Assembly (NCBI GenBank): GCA_018665505.1
Contig: JABJCS010000468.1
Location: forward strand, 1-6,100
Length of the DNA: 6,100 nucleotides
Reading direction: 5' to 3'
Origin: Alphaproteobacteria bacterium
GTDB taxonomy: Bacteria; Pseudomonadota; Alphaproteobacteria; UBA8366
The position numbers and the translations under genes are program-made. Of the stretch, positions 5,871 to 6,100 are shown one piece after another. The notes beneath the pieces are model-generated. The model was given only the letters and a program-made list of their open reading frames with translations, was not told the origin of the DNA and made no database searches. Position 1 is the first letter of the stretch. Every line of letters begins with the position of its first letter.

Positions 5871-6100
5871 TTAGGGCCGATCAGTAAAACGGCTGATAGA
5901 AAATGGTTCGAGCGGCAAGGAGGCGTGGCCGTCGACAATCTGTTCAGCAAGGAGTTTGCCGACGATAGGGCTCAACTGGAACCCATGACCGCAGAAGCCG
6001 AATGCATGATAAGCATCCGGCGCAGTCTCGCTTGGCCCGATCACCGGAATTTCATCTGGCATCTTCCCTTCGAGGCCACACCAGGTCCGGGCTATCGGCA
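5871..6100 (-). CDS. FAD-dependent oxidoreductase of the DAO family, C-terminal fragment
   Basis: The last 75 codons of a gene that enters from the right edge. The sequence RTWCGLEGKMPDEIPVIGP followed by YHAFGFCGHGFQLSP and VGKLLAEQIVDG is the characteristic C-terminal FAD-binding end of the D-amino-acid oxidase/glycine oxidase/sarcosine oxidase beta family (PF01266), where GHGF(x)2SP(x)2G contacts the flavin. Such enzymes oxidise amines or amino acids to imines, which hydrolyse to oxo-acids, passing electrons to oxygen or to the respiratory chain. The frame stays open to the edge, so the ATG inside the visible part is internal, not a start. It precedes the CoA-transferase by 42 nt on the same strand. 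The substrate cannot be told from the C-terminus. Confidence 0.85.
   Translation of the reverse strand, partial: PIARTWCGLEGKMPDEIPVIGPSETAPDAYHAFGFCGHGFQLSPIVGKLLAEQIVDGHASLPLEPFSISRFTDRP

Noticed and set aside
1..6100. CRISPR arrays, tRNA/rRNA genes, riboswitches, toxin-antitoxin or phage-defence genes
   Set aside because: No regular repeats, cloverleaf-like sequence, conserved RNA core or matching protein motifs were seen on either strand.

Overview
The window looks like a chromosomal piece of a moderately GC-rich proteobacterium, most likely an alphaproteobacterium. This is inferred from the gene families (a class III cyclase of the type fused to TolB/TPR domains, COG3618-type amidohydrolase, family III CoA-transferase, DAO oxidoreductase) and from codon choice, not from any marker gene. 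No rRNA, tRNA, CRISPR array or phage gene was seen. No stretch of more than 300 bases lacks a gene.

Layout. Positions 1-96 hold the right end of an insertion sequence: the last 25 codons of a probable transposase (+ strand) and a terminal GGGGCTGTCCC sequence. It lies inside a minus-strand gene for a membrane-anchored class III adenylate/guanylate cyclase (start about 930). That gene is broken twice. An in-frame TAA sits at 208-210, and the homologous reading frame then resumes for 37 codons until the IS cuts it off at 97. What remains intact is the cyclase domain plus one membrane segment.

Positions 1058-3521 hold a two-gene minus-strand operon: a LigI-like (COG3618) amidohydrolase/lactonase, followed after 10 nt by an AMP-forming acyl-CoA synthetase. 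Divergent from it, across an 87-bp gap, is a plus-strand metallo-beta-lactamase-fold hydrolase (3609-4496). A second minus-strand unit then converges on it: the 3' end of a DAO-family FAD oxidoreductase (running off the right edge) and, 42 nt further on, a CaiB/BaiF-family CoA-transferase. The latter strongly resembles 2-methylfumaryl-CoA isomerase (mesaconyl-CoA C1-C4 CoA transferase, Mct) of the 3-hydroxypropionate bicycle.

Together the intact genes look like a catabolic cluster: lactone or ester opening (amidohydrolase, MBL hydrolase), CoA activation (ligase), CoA-ester rearrangement (Mct-like) and amine or amino-acid oxidation (DAO). The substrate cannot be read from the sequence. No clearly new kind of system was found. 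The most notable points are the Mct-like enzyme in this setting, the doubly disrupted cyclase, and an Asn where LigI-type enzymes usually have a catalytic Asp.
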